Origin: Echinarachnius parma
Lineage: Eukaryota > Echinodermata > Echinoidea > Clypeasteroida > Echinarachniidae
Reading direction: 5' to 3'
Length of the DNA stretch: 64,000 nucleotides
NCBI GenBank assembly: GCA_037951105.1
Contig: JBAMJV010001407.1
Coordinates: forward strand, 117,660 to 181,659
Shown here piece by piece: positions 1-10,849 of the stretch (its first letter is position 1; every line of letters begins with the position of its first letter). The translations under genes and the position numbers were made by a program. Below the pieces are notes generated by a model that was not told the DNA's origin, did not search any database, and saw only the letters and a list, made by a program, of their open reading frames with translations.

Positions 1-961
1 CTTTTGGTTTTCACACAGAGGCGTTACTAGGGTGGTAGGGAATGAAGTGACGTCACGTTGGATCGCAGAATTCGTGTCTTCAGTTCTTTTTTTTTTTATC
101 GCATTGCATGCTGGGTAAATCTAGTAGGCTCGAATCGCCGAACTTGTAGCAGACGCGGTTTACGTGACACCCGAAACTAGATATTCATTCATGGTTATTA
201 ATTTTATGACACTTTCAGTGATAATTATGCAAAGAGAACACCTGTGTAACATTTCCAACAAATACGATCGTTTCTGTCAAATTGTAATGCAACAAACTGA
301 ATTTTTATGAACATATTTCGAAACTCGAATGCCACTTATCACACGGCTCATATGCTGCAGCCCACAGCGGACTGCATTGCATGCATGCAATGTACTAGGT
401 TAAGAGTTGTCATTGTATGGAAAAGCATTGAAATTTATTATAGATATTCCATGCGAGAGGGGGAAATCATATCAAGTTATTCTGAAATGAATACTTAGTA
501 GTTAAATTTAGGTTTGATCGGGTTCTTGATTTCGTTCTGCAGTTATACGAAACACGAAACCAATGGGCCCATTACATTAGCGTTTATACGTTTACGTGTG
601 CGTGTAATGTACGGCAGGCATGCATACAAGAAGAAAGGAGTCATTTTGTCTATCTATCCTTAAATAAAAATTTAAAAATCGTATATATATTGAATAATTT
701 GGAAATGTATATTCTTGATATATTTTTGGCAATGAGTGAGTTAATATTCATGAATAAATATTTTCAACTTTGCCAGAGTGAGTTGCCAATTTGAGTGACT
801 CGTAGAAATAACTGGATATTTTATTCCAAAGGTCCACAATCTAATTATTATTTTTTGACGGACTGTGCTAAACATTTCAGAGATCATTCCAGCCTATTTA
901 GTGTTTAGTAGTGTAAACAATGAATTGTGGTATTTTAATGTTTTTTTTTTTATTCCTACAG
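1..961 (+). other. Intron upstream of gene A's first visible exon
   Basis: This is the 3' part of the intron between the third and fourth coding exons of eEF1A copy A. No coding sequence is supported; the 63-residue open frame at 307-498 has no recognisable features. Bases about 775-925 match 45405-45550, the corresponding part of gene B's intron, through shared stretches such as GTTGCCAATTTGAGT and CAGCCTATT. This shows that the tandem duplication copied introns as well as exons. It ends in a T-rich tract and CAG at 959-961, a normal splice acceptor. Confidence 0.7.
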
Positions 962-1118
962 AAAATGTCGTGGTTCAAAGGATGGTCCGTTGAGAGGAAA
1001 GATCAAGGCAATGCCACCGGAAAAACCCTCTTCGAGGCACTCGACTCCATATATGTTCCGGAACGACCTTTCAAGAAGGCACTCCGGCTACCTCTTCAGG
1101 ACGTCTACAAGATTGGAG
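962..1118 (+). CDS. EEF1A: eEF1A copy A, coding exon 4 (partial gene)
   Basis: The exon encodes about 52 residues of elongation factor 1-alpha, the GTPase that carries aminoacyl-tRNA to the ribosome A site. It begins KMSWFKGW and ends [12 protein letters not shown], the junction from the GTP-binding domain into beta-barrel domain II. The acceptor is a T-rich tract with AG at 960-961. The donor is GTGATT at 1119, leaving a codon split after its first base and completed by GT at 5828. Length and phases match exon 45772-45928 of gene B exactly (157 bp). The first three coding exons of this copy are upstream of the window. Compared with gene B it keeps the conserved KIGG. Identity is near certain; whether the full gene works cannot be judged here. 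Confidence 0.95.
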
Positions 1119-1282
1119 GTGATTTATCCTTTTTCATTTATTATTTTTACTTCGGCTAAAATACAAAGGTAAACGCGTACAGCGTACACATTGACAGGTA
1201 GTCGCATTCGAAGCTAATTGCGTGTTAATTGAAATTTGTATCATTCAGCAAATGTTAATAATAATAAAGTGACCAATAATAT

Positions 1283-1468
1283 TAAAGGGATCTAGTAACT
1301 TTGTTGACATGTTTAAAAAGTGATAAGTGGTTGATACATAGAACAACGTACATCACCGGACAAGGAACGGACAAGAAACGCATACAAACGGAGACGAACG
1401 GATGGAAAATTTAGCTCTCCGTTTGACGTCCGTTTACGCAATCCGTTGATATGTGACCGGGCTATCAC
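1283..1468 (+). repeat. Two dispersed-repeat fragments (AAAGGGATCTAGTAAC end and CCGGTCACAT-family end)
   Basis: The segment near 1283-1325 begins AAAGGGATCTAGTAACTTTG. The same end occurs near 54000 and 60832, and reversed at about 44787-44818. Bases about 1336-1468 match 8999-9123, the right half of a TIR element ending TGTGACCGGGCTAT, so this is a truncated copy. It carries ACGGAC/ACGGAG words about every 10 bases. Confidence 0.7.
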
Positions 1469-1872
1469 ATCCGTACCTCATTTAGGGGGGGACATATTTC
1501 TTAAATAATTTACCTTTGAACTTCGGTTAACTTTTTGTTGATACACTATCATATATATTCTTTGCAATTATATATACATATATTATGCCGAGCCCAACGC
1601 TCGGTATAGAGTATAGAAGCTATGAACTTCATTTTCCGAAAGAAATTTCCAATTACCAAAGAACAATTGAATGTTAAGGATTGGCTGAGATATGCCCATT
1701 CGAATAAATGAATTTTACTTCAATGGGCAATCAATGTTATAGTGATCTGGTTCATAATGTTATGAACCAGAGCACTATAACACTGAGTGCCTATTGCCAA
1801 ACCAATTCATTCGGATGGGCATATCTCAGCCAACACTTAACATATTCAATTGATTTTTGGTATTCGGACATT

Positions 1873-4800
1873 GGGCCGTATGCATAAACAGTAGCAATTG
1901 CTTATACACAATTGCTTAAAGTGGACTTCCATACGATTTCAAGCTTCTAATGATTGAAAGACAGATATTCTATGTCAATAAACACAATTTTGTATGAAAA
2001 AGTATGATTGTGGGTTCTTATAATTGGTTTTGAAATTCTAATGACACAAATTCGCGAGCGAGCTTTTTCTATCCCACAATGCACCAATTTGTGACGTACG
2101 ACACTCATTATGCGCCTATCTATGTTTTTACACTGCTGCGAATGTGTTCTTTTGATCGGACCAATACAATGCTCGATCATGAATAGTTTAGTCCACGCTG
2201 CGCCACTGACCGTGCCTTTGAGCATTAGTGCATTGTTGAGCCGTTTGAAAATACTTGCCTGCCTGATATTGTAACACGTTTGGCTTTCATTGGAATTTGA
2301 ATAGACACAAAAAGGTTATTGAATTTTCTGGCTCTGCATGACCGGCTATTATGAATGACACATGCAGTGGCACCGGATTCAAGCCTACTCAAGAAATTTA
2401 GCAAAGTGAGGGTGCTACGTAAGGGTCTCATGATTTTGCGCGGTAAATTTAATTATTTCCTCAGAGTTAATAATGACATAGAAAAAATCTTAGAAATCAA
2501 CCAAAGTGAGTGAGTCAAATCCTGAAAATATTCAAGCACATCCCTAGATTTATTTCCAATATACTTTATTTGTTTAAAAACCGTCCGGAATTCTCCTTTA
2601 AAGCACAAGCAAGAGCTTGTCAAGCAAAAGATCAAGTTCAAGCAATTGCTTGAATTCGTATGCACAAACTTTTGCTTGTGCTGAAACCTTTTGCTTGCAC
2701 TGCCTAAGCAATTGCTTACGTGTTGGGCAAAAGATCGTTTCATCGGTTATGCGAACATCGCACTGCAGAAAAACAAAGGGTAACTATTCGAAGTGTATGC
2801 AAACGTCGTGTATAGTCCCTTGCATAGCTTGCCCTGGTTGCGCCCGACCTGGCAGCAGTATTTTGTTTACGCAAATAGTTTCTGAAGGTAAAATTATCAT
2901 TTGTAAAAAATTAAAGAATAAAAGGGGCACATGGATGCACAGACAAAAGGACAATTCTTGTAGTTTAATACAACAATGCAGCAAGTTAGACGCTGGTTGT
3001 GTTTTGATTTCATGTGATAGAAGTGACGAGCGAAAACATGGCGTCTGATTGTGAGGAAGGACATTTGCATTTAGGTGATCAGAATCTTAATTCGATTCCA
3101 TTTTCATAGCTCGCTCTTGTAGTTTATATACTGATATCATTTATTTCCCCGCGAAATAATTCCAAATATGAATTGTATAAAAGAAAATAGCAAAATTATA
3201 TAACATATACAGACACCCGATCGCAATAAAATGATAATCCTGTTAGCAGTTATAATGAATACAGTAGGAAAGGTCAGTTGAATTATCTTTTCTAGATACA
3301 ATGATTTTTGTAAAATATTAGAAAGTATGAAAATATTATTATTGTGAAAATAGGGAGGAAACGGCAAAGGGCATCAAGGAATTTCTGTGTCTGTTAAAAA
3401 TACCAGCTAGTGCAGATCGATGGACATATCATGAACAAGATTGCCTACATGGGTATAAATGTCTAAAATAACGGCCATTTGATTAAATATGAAATCACAA
3501 AATAACCTCTGGAATTAGGAGCTAGTAATCATCCTAAATCTGTATGAAAACTTGATCCTAAAACGCGAATGTCCTAAGTAAGCAAGAGCTCAAGCTGGTC
3601 TGGAGGATCTTGAAAAACGCAAGCAATTGCTTATCAAGACAAGTAAAATGTTTGTTTTATGCATACGGTTTTAAGGGGCCCAGTGGGGTATTATTTGACG
3701 TTTTTGCACACTTTTACTATATCGGGAATATCTTTCTAACCATTGAAGCTACCCCCTACAAACCACACATTTCTGGAAAGCTGAGAACATGGGGAATCCA
3801 ACAAAAGTAAATTAAGGACACTTGGATTTAAACAACAATTATATAGAGAAAATTAAATTTCAAAACTTTTAGCAAGTCAACATTCAAAACGTAACTCCTC
3901 CGAGGTATAAGGGTGTATACATTCTACATTTTAAAGATAGATATTATGATGCTATACAAACAAACTAATGATGGCTTTTTACATTATTCAGCTATCTTCA
4001 TAGTCTAAAGGCAATTTTGCGAAAAATCATGTACATGTGAAATGTACATATTTTGATTTACAATAGGGTTACCTCTAAAAGCCATCATTAATCTGTTCAT
4101 CTACAAACAAGGAATAATTTCTCAAAATTTCATTGAATTTGAGAAAATACTTTTCAAGTTTATAGAATTTTAGTCTAAAAATCTGATTTTCGGCAAATGA
4201 GCTTGAAAGGTCATATACAATATTGATATTTGTTTGATAAATGTGACATGAATACATATAGGAAAATAGCAGGATAAATAGTCGGTAGTTGGTTCAATGG
4301 AAGTTTAGGGTATGTTAATCACCTATAAACTGCCATGTTTATTTTCTGCATGACATTAGATGTTGCTGCTTCACTCTACAAAAAGACAAACCCTATTTGG
4401 ATGGTAAAATTTTTTGATTTGGGACAATTTTATTTGGTCTATTTATGAAAAGTACAATTAAAAATCTCCAATCTAAGCCAGAAAATAATCACTTTCAGCC
4501 CCAAAAATGTACAACATAATCATTGATAACGAAATCCTCAATTTGTCCTTTTAATAGCTACCCTCTACCCCACAATGTATGTATTTTCTTAAAGCTTAGA
4601 ATCCATGGATCATTTTAAGATAAAAATCTCAATTTTGATGAAAAAAAAAATCAATACCCCACTGGGCCCCTTAAAGGGACAAGTCCACATTCACAAAACG
4701 TCTGAACAGCTTTCAGTTGACGGATGGGGATCAATGTAACACGCAAAAAAAAAATCAGAGCGAACAGTCCTCTAATTTGGATTCTACGAATGAAAAACGA

Positions 4801-5468
4801 ATGCGTCCCTCCATTTAAACTCTATATCGGTCAATAAAGGAGTTCAACTGATTTAGCATAATATTACAACAATATAGTACTAATTCTCGTAAAGGTATTG
4901 TGAAGCCGACATTTGTTAACGTATGTCACGGAAAAAGATCTAAAAGAAAGAACATATAATTACATGTAGTCAGTTTAAGCGATGTTTGTGTATTTTGCTT
5001 GGTAAACGCTCACACATTAGTACTTATGCGCGGGTCACGTAGCTAGCGCAGGTCACGTAGGGTTCATGTATACCGATCTGACACTCCGTGAAATCTGTGT
5101 ACGAACTTACTGACCGGCCGAAAATACGTATGCACCTAATTAACCGACGTCCCTCAGTTTAATCAGTTTTAGGTCTATAACTCCACGAAAAAGAGATTTC
5201 AAGCCCTAATTTTTTCAGACATGCTGTTAAATGACATTTCCTTTCATATAAGACAATAACCTCGCAACCTTTGAATTTTGGCTTGCAAAAGAGGATCTCT
5301 CCCTTTAAGCAATTGTTTGTTTGGTTAGCAATTGCTTACAGGAAGTAAGCAATTGCTTGTGCTTGTAAGCAAATGCTTGTGCTTGCAAGCAATTGCTTGT
5401 TTGTATGCATACAGATTCAAGCAAAAGGCTAGCACAAGTAATTGCTACTTTTTGTATGCATACGGCCC
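1873..5468. mobile_element. 3.6-kb TIR element with AAGCAATTGC-rich ends
   Basis: The termini are inverted: GGGCCGTATGCATA at 1873 and TATGCATACGGCCC ending at 5468, flanked by a 3-bp ATT duplication. Both subterminal regions, and internal stretches at 2580-2720 and 3572-3650, are packed with the decamer AAGCAATTGC and variants (AAGCACAAGC, CTTTTGCTTG). A 3-bp target duplication would suit the PIF/Harbinger group, but no transposase is visible and I do not assign a superfamily. Short open frames inside (for example 2617-3048) show no recognisable domains. At least one further element is nested at 3675-4670. Confidence 0.75.
3675..4670. mobile_element. TTAA-flanked TIR element (piggyBac-like target choice)
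   Basis: The ends are inverted: GGGGCCCAGTGGGGTATT at 3675 and AATACCCCACTGGGCCCC ending at 4670. Each is flanked by TTAA (3671-3674 and 4671-4674). TTAA is the target duplicated by piggyBac elements, so a non-autonomous piggyBac-like element of about 1 kb is likely. No transposase frame is seen. A further inverted pair starting TTAAAGGGA (4671 to about 5308) directly abuts it. Confidence 0.65.
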
Positions 5469-5639
5469 ATTATCTTATGTTCTTTCGGAAAATGAAGTTC
5501 AAAATTGAAAATTCTAGGAATTGTTTTGTTGACGTTACTATTGACGTCACACTTCACCACTCTATTTAAATAATGGAGAAAGGAAAGTTAATCACACGAG
5601 TTACCAGAGGACTGGCCCCTTCTCTAACTTTTTGCTAAA

Positions 5640-5710
5640 AGTAGACGTGTGGCCTAGGGCAAATGAATCGGGAGATAGACACCGCCTTGTGTGGCAAAAT
5701 TGCCACGGGA
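5640..5710 (+). repeat. Single copy of the 56-bp unit expanded in gene B
   Basis: About one unit reads TAGACGTGTGGCCTAGGGCA followed by a divergent AATGA-TCGG-GATAGAC and CCGCCTTGTGTGGCAAAA. It lies upstream of exon 5 in the same relative place as the roughly 20-unit array at 51229-52340 in gene B. This looks like the ancestral single-copy state. Confidence 0.85.
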
Positions 5711-5827
5711 AGGAATAACCATCGTGACTTAAATGCGCACATCTGATTGGTTCAAATTTGCACATTTCAGTTCCTGACTTTCGATTAATTGCAAATTTAC
5801 TATTACACTTTGTTTTCCACGCGATAG

Positions 5828-6084
5828 GTATTGGCACGGTTCCGGTCGGGCGAGTGGAAACGGGAATAATCAAAGCTGGCGTGATCGTTACCTTCGCCCC
5901 TGTCGGGCTCACCACCGAAGTGAAGTCGGTCGAGATGCACCACACACAGGTTGATGAGGCCAGGCCCGGGGACAACGTCGGCTTCAACGTCAAGAACGTG
6001 TCTGTGAAGGAGATCAAACGAGGGATGGTTGCCGGCGATTCAAAGAATGACCCGCCCAAAGGGGCCGAAAACTTCCTCGCCCAG
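5828..6084 (+). CDS. EEF1A: eEF1A copy A, coding exon 5
   Basis: The exon encodes most of domain II and the start of domain III, from [12 protein letters not shown] through [19 protein letters not shown] to [16 protein letters not shown]. Domain II helps bind the aminoacyl end of tRNA and the nucleotide exchange factor. The acceptor AG is at 5826-5827 and the donor is GTAGGT at 6085. The length (257 bp) equals gene B's exon 5. The exon is GC-rich at third positions against AT-rich flanks, as expected of a highly expressed gene. The 152-residue reverse-strand open frame over the same bases is a shadow. Downstream intron bases to about 6440 are homologous to gene B's intron 5. Confidence 0.95.
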
Positions 6085-6765
6085 GTAGGTACGCCGCAGG
6101 GGCAGGAACAAAAATGGTCTACGTTCTTTAAAAGGGATAGTAGTTTTGGTCCAACAGAATCAAAGTGTTGCGTGATTAATAAAATGTGTATTGGTGTAAT
6201 CTGATACTGTCCAAATAGTAATGTGTGAAAATCAATGGGATTTTATTTGGCAGAGAAACACACTACAAAAATAGGGACTCGCCTTTCTGATGCCCGAAAT
6301 CTTTTTTGATGGCTTAGTCAAAAACACGAGATGGGTTTTCCCCGGAAAGTAAGAGGAATTTGCACGAATGCAACCTGACCCCCCCCCCCCCCCCCCCCCC
6401 ACACCCGCCTCCTTCGCCCTATGGCTATACACCACACGGGCTAGGAATAAGTTCCATTCTCGTTCTTTTTTAGATTATGGCATAGCTGCCAAGTGTAAAA
6501 AATTAGATTCTTTTTGGTGCGAACCAGGGTTAAAGTGTCTCCTTGACTTTGTCATAACCAAGCAAAATCTGAAGCTTTCACACTTGCCCACGGGTGCCGG
6601 AGCCGTTGGTGCAGTATTTAGATATTAGAGCGCGTCTCGCATGGGCCAATCAATTGTTCTCGTTTGGTGTTTGCGTTCATTATTATCCCCGTTTGATTAT
6701 TTATCTCGTTAATATCGATATTGTAAATTCAATTTTGTTTTCCCTTCCCGATTTCGCCCTGCTAG
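6085..6765 (+). other. Intron 5 of gene A with a C run
   Basis: Bases 6090-6160 match 52866-52930, 6172-6440 match 54030-54370, and 6450-6765 match 55330-55629 of gene B's intron. A run of about 22 C occupies 6379-6400 where gene B has none. Gene B's intron is longer because of inserts between these homologous blocks. No separate gene is supported. Confidence 0.7.
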
Positions 6766-7131
6766 GTTATCATCATGAATCATCCCGGAGAAATCCACGC
6801 CGGCTACGCACCCGTGCTCGACTGCCATACCGCCCACATCGCCTGCAAGTTCAACGAGCTCCGCCAGAAGATCGACCGTCGATCGGGCAAGGTGCTGGAG
6901 GAAAACCCGAAGATGGTGAAGATGGGTGACGCGGCCATGATCCAACTTATTCCGTCCAAGCCCATGTGCGTGGAGCCTTTCGCCCAATACGCGCCACTCG
7001 GCCGCTTCGCCGTTCGTGATATGAAGCAGACTGTCGCCGTCGGGATCATCAAAGAAGTTGAAAAGAAAGAACCCGGCAGCAGCAGCAAGGTGACCAAGTC
7101 TGCCCAAAAGGCCACCAAGGGAAAGAAGTAG
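6766..7131 (+). CDS. EEF1A: eEF1A copy A, terminal coding exon 6
   Basis: The exon encodes 121 residues of domain III, starting [20 protein letters not shown] and including [30 protein letters not shown] and [15 protein letters not shown]. It ends with a lysine-rich tail [17 protein letters not shown] before the TAG at 7129-7131. The acceptor is TGCTAG at 6760-6765 and the exon starts in phase 0. The tail matches the usual eEF1A C terminus ([11 protein letters not shown]), so this copy looks complete at its 3' end. An internal ATG at 6775 is only the Met in IIMNH and is not a start. Domain III contacts tRNA and the exchange factor. Confidence 0.96.
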   Translation, partial: VIIMNHPGEIHAGYAPVLDCHTAHIACKFNELRQKIDRRSGKVLEENPKMVKMGDAAMIQLIPSKPMCVEPFAQYAPLGRFAVRDMKQTVAVGIIKEVEKKEPGSSSKVTKSAQKATKGKK

Positions 7132-7905
7132 TTGGAGCTAGAGCAGCAGAATATATCATTTGCACAATGCGTGACGTGCGCGTGCTCATGGCATGCTCCT
7201 CGTGTGATCCGATCATGTTCTACTCGTGCACCGAGCGTGTTGGTCAAGTGCACAGAAATACAATATAGAAGTGCGTATCTGCTGCCATCTATCGACAGGG
7301 ATAGATTCAATGGAAAATACAGAACAATACTGGACTAGAACAAAACATTGTTTCGTTTCAACGACAGGGATGGGCATTGCACCATCTACTGACTGATGAT
7401 GCTGTTATAAATGACATAGGCCTAATGCCCTACTGTATCTAAGAAAGCTATTAAGATGAAAAGAGGCTGCTTTTGTGGACTTTAAAATTATTTCATAAGT
7501 TTAATTTGGTATCTTAATTGTCCAAATAGCGATGCATACTTATTGTCGAAAGAAAGTTTGAAATACACAAAACGGTGTATATAAATGCTATAATTTTTGT
7601 TCTGAAGGCAGTCAAGATTTCGAGTTCGAAAATGTCAAATAACATATGTCCCATTTCCTTTTTAAAATTCTTGATGCAAATATTTCAAACGAGTTATACA
7701 TATGAACAAATTAGGTTTTGCACACAATTTCGTACCAAAAGATACGAGTACGTTCATTATGAATCCAGATTTAATATTTAACCACAATAAGGTAGGCATT
7801 AACAAGTCTCAGAGATCTCTTTTGATTGGTTGCGTTGGATTGTTTGTTTGGTAAGCATTCTCTTGGTTCAAACTTTATTTGTAATTTTATTTTATCAATA
7901 AAGTT
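7132..7905 (+). other. 3' UTR and candidate poly(A) signal of gene A
   Basis: The non-coding flank after the TAG is conserved with gene B in one block: 7325-7430 matches 56240-56340 (shared ACTGGACTAGAA and GTTTCGTTTCAACGACAGGG). The first clear AATAAA downstream is at 7897-7902 in TCAATAAAG, a plausible polyadenylation signal. The actual cleavage site is not visible. Confidence 0.5.
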
Positions 7906-8081
7906 AACCCAGTTCGAACACACGGACTGGGCCAATACAGTTAAATCTAATTATGTTGCTCGTTCATTCTTTTCAGTTGTTCGGTCTTTATACTAGACGG
8001 TATCGGGCATACAATATTAAGTGTCCCAAATAATGGCCCAACTTTGCATAAGTGACACAGCATGAAGGTACTTAGTAACAT

Positions 8082-8290
8082 TGTCCAAAATTGTTCTCAA
8101 AATCCAATTGGTATTCTAGCAGTTCCCTCATGCCTTGTTGTATTCCTATAAAATAAAAAAGCATGGGGCAAGTTTCGGTTTTTCAAATTTCCCTTTTGTT
8201 AAAAAGATATTTACGATTGAAGTGTTCAGATGTCAAATCACCCAATCACCCAAAGGATCGTCAGAACCGTGTACAAACCATTGATATAAA
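8082..8290 (+). repeat. Dispersed repeat shared with 40960-41100 and 44400-44640
   Basis: The segment matches 44412-44640 and partly 40960-41100 through words such as AAAATCCAATTGG, TTCAAATTTCCCTTT and CGATTGAAGT. No coding frame is found. The rest of 7430-8290 is AT-rich with nothing I can identify. Confidence 0.6.
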
Positions 8291-8474
8291 CATACTGGAT
8301 ATAGCAACAGCGCCCTCATCATGAAGCCAGCGACAGTGTGAAAAAGTACATCGAATACAAAAACCATGTTCGCTCGCGTGAATCGATTTACGCGAATGAA
8401 TGGAAGCACCTTTTATATTTGGTCACGTGGGTGTACTTTTATTCGGCAGTGTTCAGCGTGCTATATCCAGTATG
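8291..8474. mobile_element. 184-bp MITE, TIR CATACTGGATATAGCA
   Basis: The ends are inverted: CATACTGGATATAGCA at 8291 and TGCTATATCCAGTATG ending at 8474. Related copies are at 44979-45142 (full length) and 53083-53160 (left part only). Inside it has a partly palindromic CGCGTGAATCGATTTACGCG. It has no coding capacity. Confidence 0.85.
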
Positions 8475-8897
8475 TCTTAACTTTTCCAAGCAATGAGTGA
8501 GGTCTAGTTCTTTAATTTTGGTTTGTCTAGATGGTGTTCTCATTGGAGTAAACAAAAAATTATGCAAGAGACATTATGCAACAACTGAACCACATGTGAA
8601 ATTGATTGCAATTGTGTTTGAGGTCATTCAGGAGTAAAATATCTCATATAAAAAGTATACACAAAAAGAAAAGTGATCCTTAACTTTTTTTGAGTAGTGT
8701 ATATCGATAGTACAAAATTGTTATTTAAAATGCTATTTCGTGCAGAAAAGAAGTCTCTCGACATCCTCTCGGGGCTAATTAACTCTTCCCTCAATAACAT
8801 TTAAAAAATCCCTCGGAGTGGAACATTCCGTGATTTTACCTCCACCCCTCCCCCCTCCATCGGCCTGTCTGGTAAACTATAATACATGCTGGTTAAA

Positions 8898-9123
8898 GGC
8901 CCGGCCAGATATCAACGGATATCGGAAACGTATGCCCAACGAATAGACAATTTGCGAAATTAAATTATCCGGTGATGAAAGTCGTCTCCATTGATTCATG
9001 TACAAAACATAGAACAACGTACATCACCGGACAAGGAAAGGAGAAGCAACGTATAAAACGGATGGAAAATGTAGCTCTCCGTTTGACATCAGTTTGCGCA
9101 ATCCGTTGATATGTGACCGGGCT
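8898..9123. mobile_element. 226-bp TIR element with 10-bp spaced ACGGA words
   Basis: The termini GGCCCGGCCAGATATCAACG and CGTTGATATGTGACCGGGC are inverted. The interior carries repeated ACGGA/ACGTA words about a helical turn apart. A truncated relative is at 1336-1468 and a related end is at 14280. It has no coding capacity. Confidence 0.8.
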
Positions 9124-9444
9124 ATTACAATTCACTACACACAGACATGGGTGGGTTGTTAAAGGCTGTGTAACACATTTAGAAATATAAAATCAATTGA
9201 ACCCTTACCTAACGAACAAAATATGTTTCAGTTTTACTTCGGAAAAAATATGGCATGAGGTAACTCCGAGCCTTTGGATAATTCAGCCCGGCCTTGATTA
9301 GTCGATAATACGACATACGCTGGTCATACACAGATTTCCACAAGATCTTTTATAATGTGCCTGGTATGATGTTAGGTTCAGTGCACATTGAAAGTTAGTT
9401 AAATAGGGAGAAACATGTAAGACAACGGACTGCCTACGTCACAA

Positions 9445-9640
9445 CCAGTGGCGTAGATCTGTTTTGAGAAGTCGGGGATGATGCGAGAGAGCGGTGCGAC
9501 CAAGCCCGAGGGCGTGATACGCTTAAGGGTGGGAGGGGGGGGGGTACCCCCATCCCAGGGTAGGGAGCTTTTGCAATTTTACACTCGAAATAATGCAATC
9601 TGGTGCATACCTTGGAAGAAAATTTGGCTTGCAAAAGAGG
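9445..9640 (-). repeat. C-rich CACCAGATTGCA repeat fragment with a hAT-like end
   Basis: The segment begins CAGTGGCGTAGATCTG, like the hAT-type ends at 15512 and 16838. It then carries, on the minus strand, the GCACCAGATTGCA ... CTCCCTACC ... poly-C unit also seen at 11330-11460, 13065-13215, 16195-16350 and 16440-16650. The matching other end was not found. Confidence 0.55.
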
Positions 9641-9650
9641 GAATGTCCCT

Positions 9651-10213
9651 TTAAAGGGATAGTTGAGTTCTGATAAGGAGAGTACAGTTTTGGTGAAACT
9701 GAATTTTAGTAACCAAAACCTGCATCATTACATTACAAACTAATAGTTATAACTAGAAAGGAACACAAAATTACAAATGACGTAGTAAAAAATCATGTTA
9801 TCATTCAAAAAGAGCCGTTACAACGTAAGAGGGCGCTATCTAAACACTCATCGGTTTCAACCATTTTGAATAATATATTGTGCATGTGATGCTTTGTTGA
9901 ATTAGTGATTAGATAGAGAAATAACCAACAACTATTTAAAAACCTATTTTGTAACTTTTTTAAAAGAGGAAGCATTTTTTTGAATTTTTAATGGCTGGTT
10001 CAAAATGCTCTAATAAACCTGGGGCCCCAGGTTTATTACAAATTGTTATATTTATGGATATTTCAGCCGTCTCTGAACCGATTTTGATCAAACAAAGATG
10101 ATTTTATTATTTAAATATTATGCTCTTTCAAATTTTACACTCAGTTTTTCATTACCTCACAAAAAAAAAAGTAGTCTAGCGCCCTCTCTACCAAAACTCA
10201 ACTATCCCTTTAA
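9651..10213. mobile_element. MITE, TIR AAAGGGATAGTTGAGTT
   Basis: The element is bounded by TTAAAGGGATAGTTGAG at 9651 and CTCAACTATCCCTTTAA ending at 10213. A shorter deletion derivative lies at 35205-35432 with near-identical ends. Related members occur at 23886-24354, 38368-39097, 41200-41381 and 43710-44020. Internal ATGATTTTATTATTTAAATA and GCGCCCTCT words are shared. No open frame is supported. Confidence 0.85.
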
Positions 10214-10271
10214 TGCCCTACTTGAGACGTACTCCTTACTCCGTTTGTGGTATAAGCTTACTGTATGACAC

Positions 10272-10799
10272 TACAGGGTGGCTCCCCAAAAATGGAACGG
10301 GGCACTTCCCAAAGTAAAGTAAGAAATATATTATGTCCATCGGATAGGGTGTCTTTTCAAATGAACAACAAGAACAGTCAATTTGGTCGTGTAGTTTTTG
10401 TTTTAGTGCGCTGTTAGTGACAGCATGTCAGGTTCTCCTTCTGTCAATTTTTACCGAGCTAGTGCTTGTTCTATCGCTCGTACTACCTTTCATAGCGTTG
10501 AACAACGCGCGCCATTGTTAGTGTGCACTCAGCCGTGTGCCGAGAGAATGTGCATCGGCGCTCAATGGTATTACGGGCAGGGAGTGCGATCTAACTGGCA
10601 GTGACTAGGTAAACATTTACAAAAATGGGCACCTGACATGGTCTTACTCACAGCGTCCTAAAACAAAAAACTACACGACCAAAATTACTGTTCTTGGTAT
10701 AGTTTCTTATTGGAAAAGACACCCTAACCGATGGACATACACATTTTGGTACTATATTTTGGGAAGTGCCCCGTTCCGTTTTTTGGGGGCCACCCTGTA
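10272..10799. mobile_element. 528-bp TIR element, TACAGGGTGG ends, 6-bp duplication
   Basis: The ends TACAGGGTGGCTCCCCAAAA and TTTTGGGGGCCACCCTGTA are inverted over more than 100 bases. TGACAC flanks both sides (10266-10271 and 10800-10805). A second copy lies at 40363-40888 in gene B's intron 1. No transposase is seen and the superfamily is not assigned. Confidence 0.85.
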
Positions 10800-10849
10800 T
10801 GACACACTAGTGTTGCGGTGTCGTTAAAATTATTATGGGGCTGTCATAC

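Larger units (their letters stand above)
1624..5500. mobile_element. Hairpin MITE interrupted by a 3.6-kb TIR element
   Basis: The outer element is a near-palindrome centred on 1747-1772 (CTGGTTCATAA, spacer, TTATGAACCAG). Its left terminus GAACTTCATTTTCCGAAAG at 1624 pairs with the inverted copy ending at 5500. The right arm is interrupted at 1872 and resumes at 5469 after the inserted element, with ATT on both sides (1870-1872 and 5469-5471). Without the insert the MITE is about 280 bp. It lies in intron 4 of gene A. Confidence 0.8.

Noticed and set aside
2617-3048. 143-residue Cys/Ser-rich frame inside the 3.6-kb TIR element
   Set aside because: It overlaps the AAGCAATTGC-rich repeat and shows no transposase or other domain motifs.
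5601-6059. Reverse-strand 152-residue open frame over eEF1A exon 5
   Set aside because: It is the antisense shadow of a GC-rich, strongly conserved exon; the plus-strand translation is plainly eEF1A. The same applies at 6709-7107, 52596-52847 and 55576-56003.
6775-7131. Stand-alone 118-residue protein starting at ATG 6775
   Set aside because: The ATG is an internal Met of the eEF1A domain III exon; a splice acceptor and homology begin at 6766.
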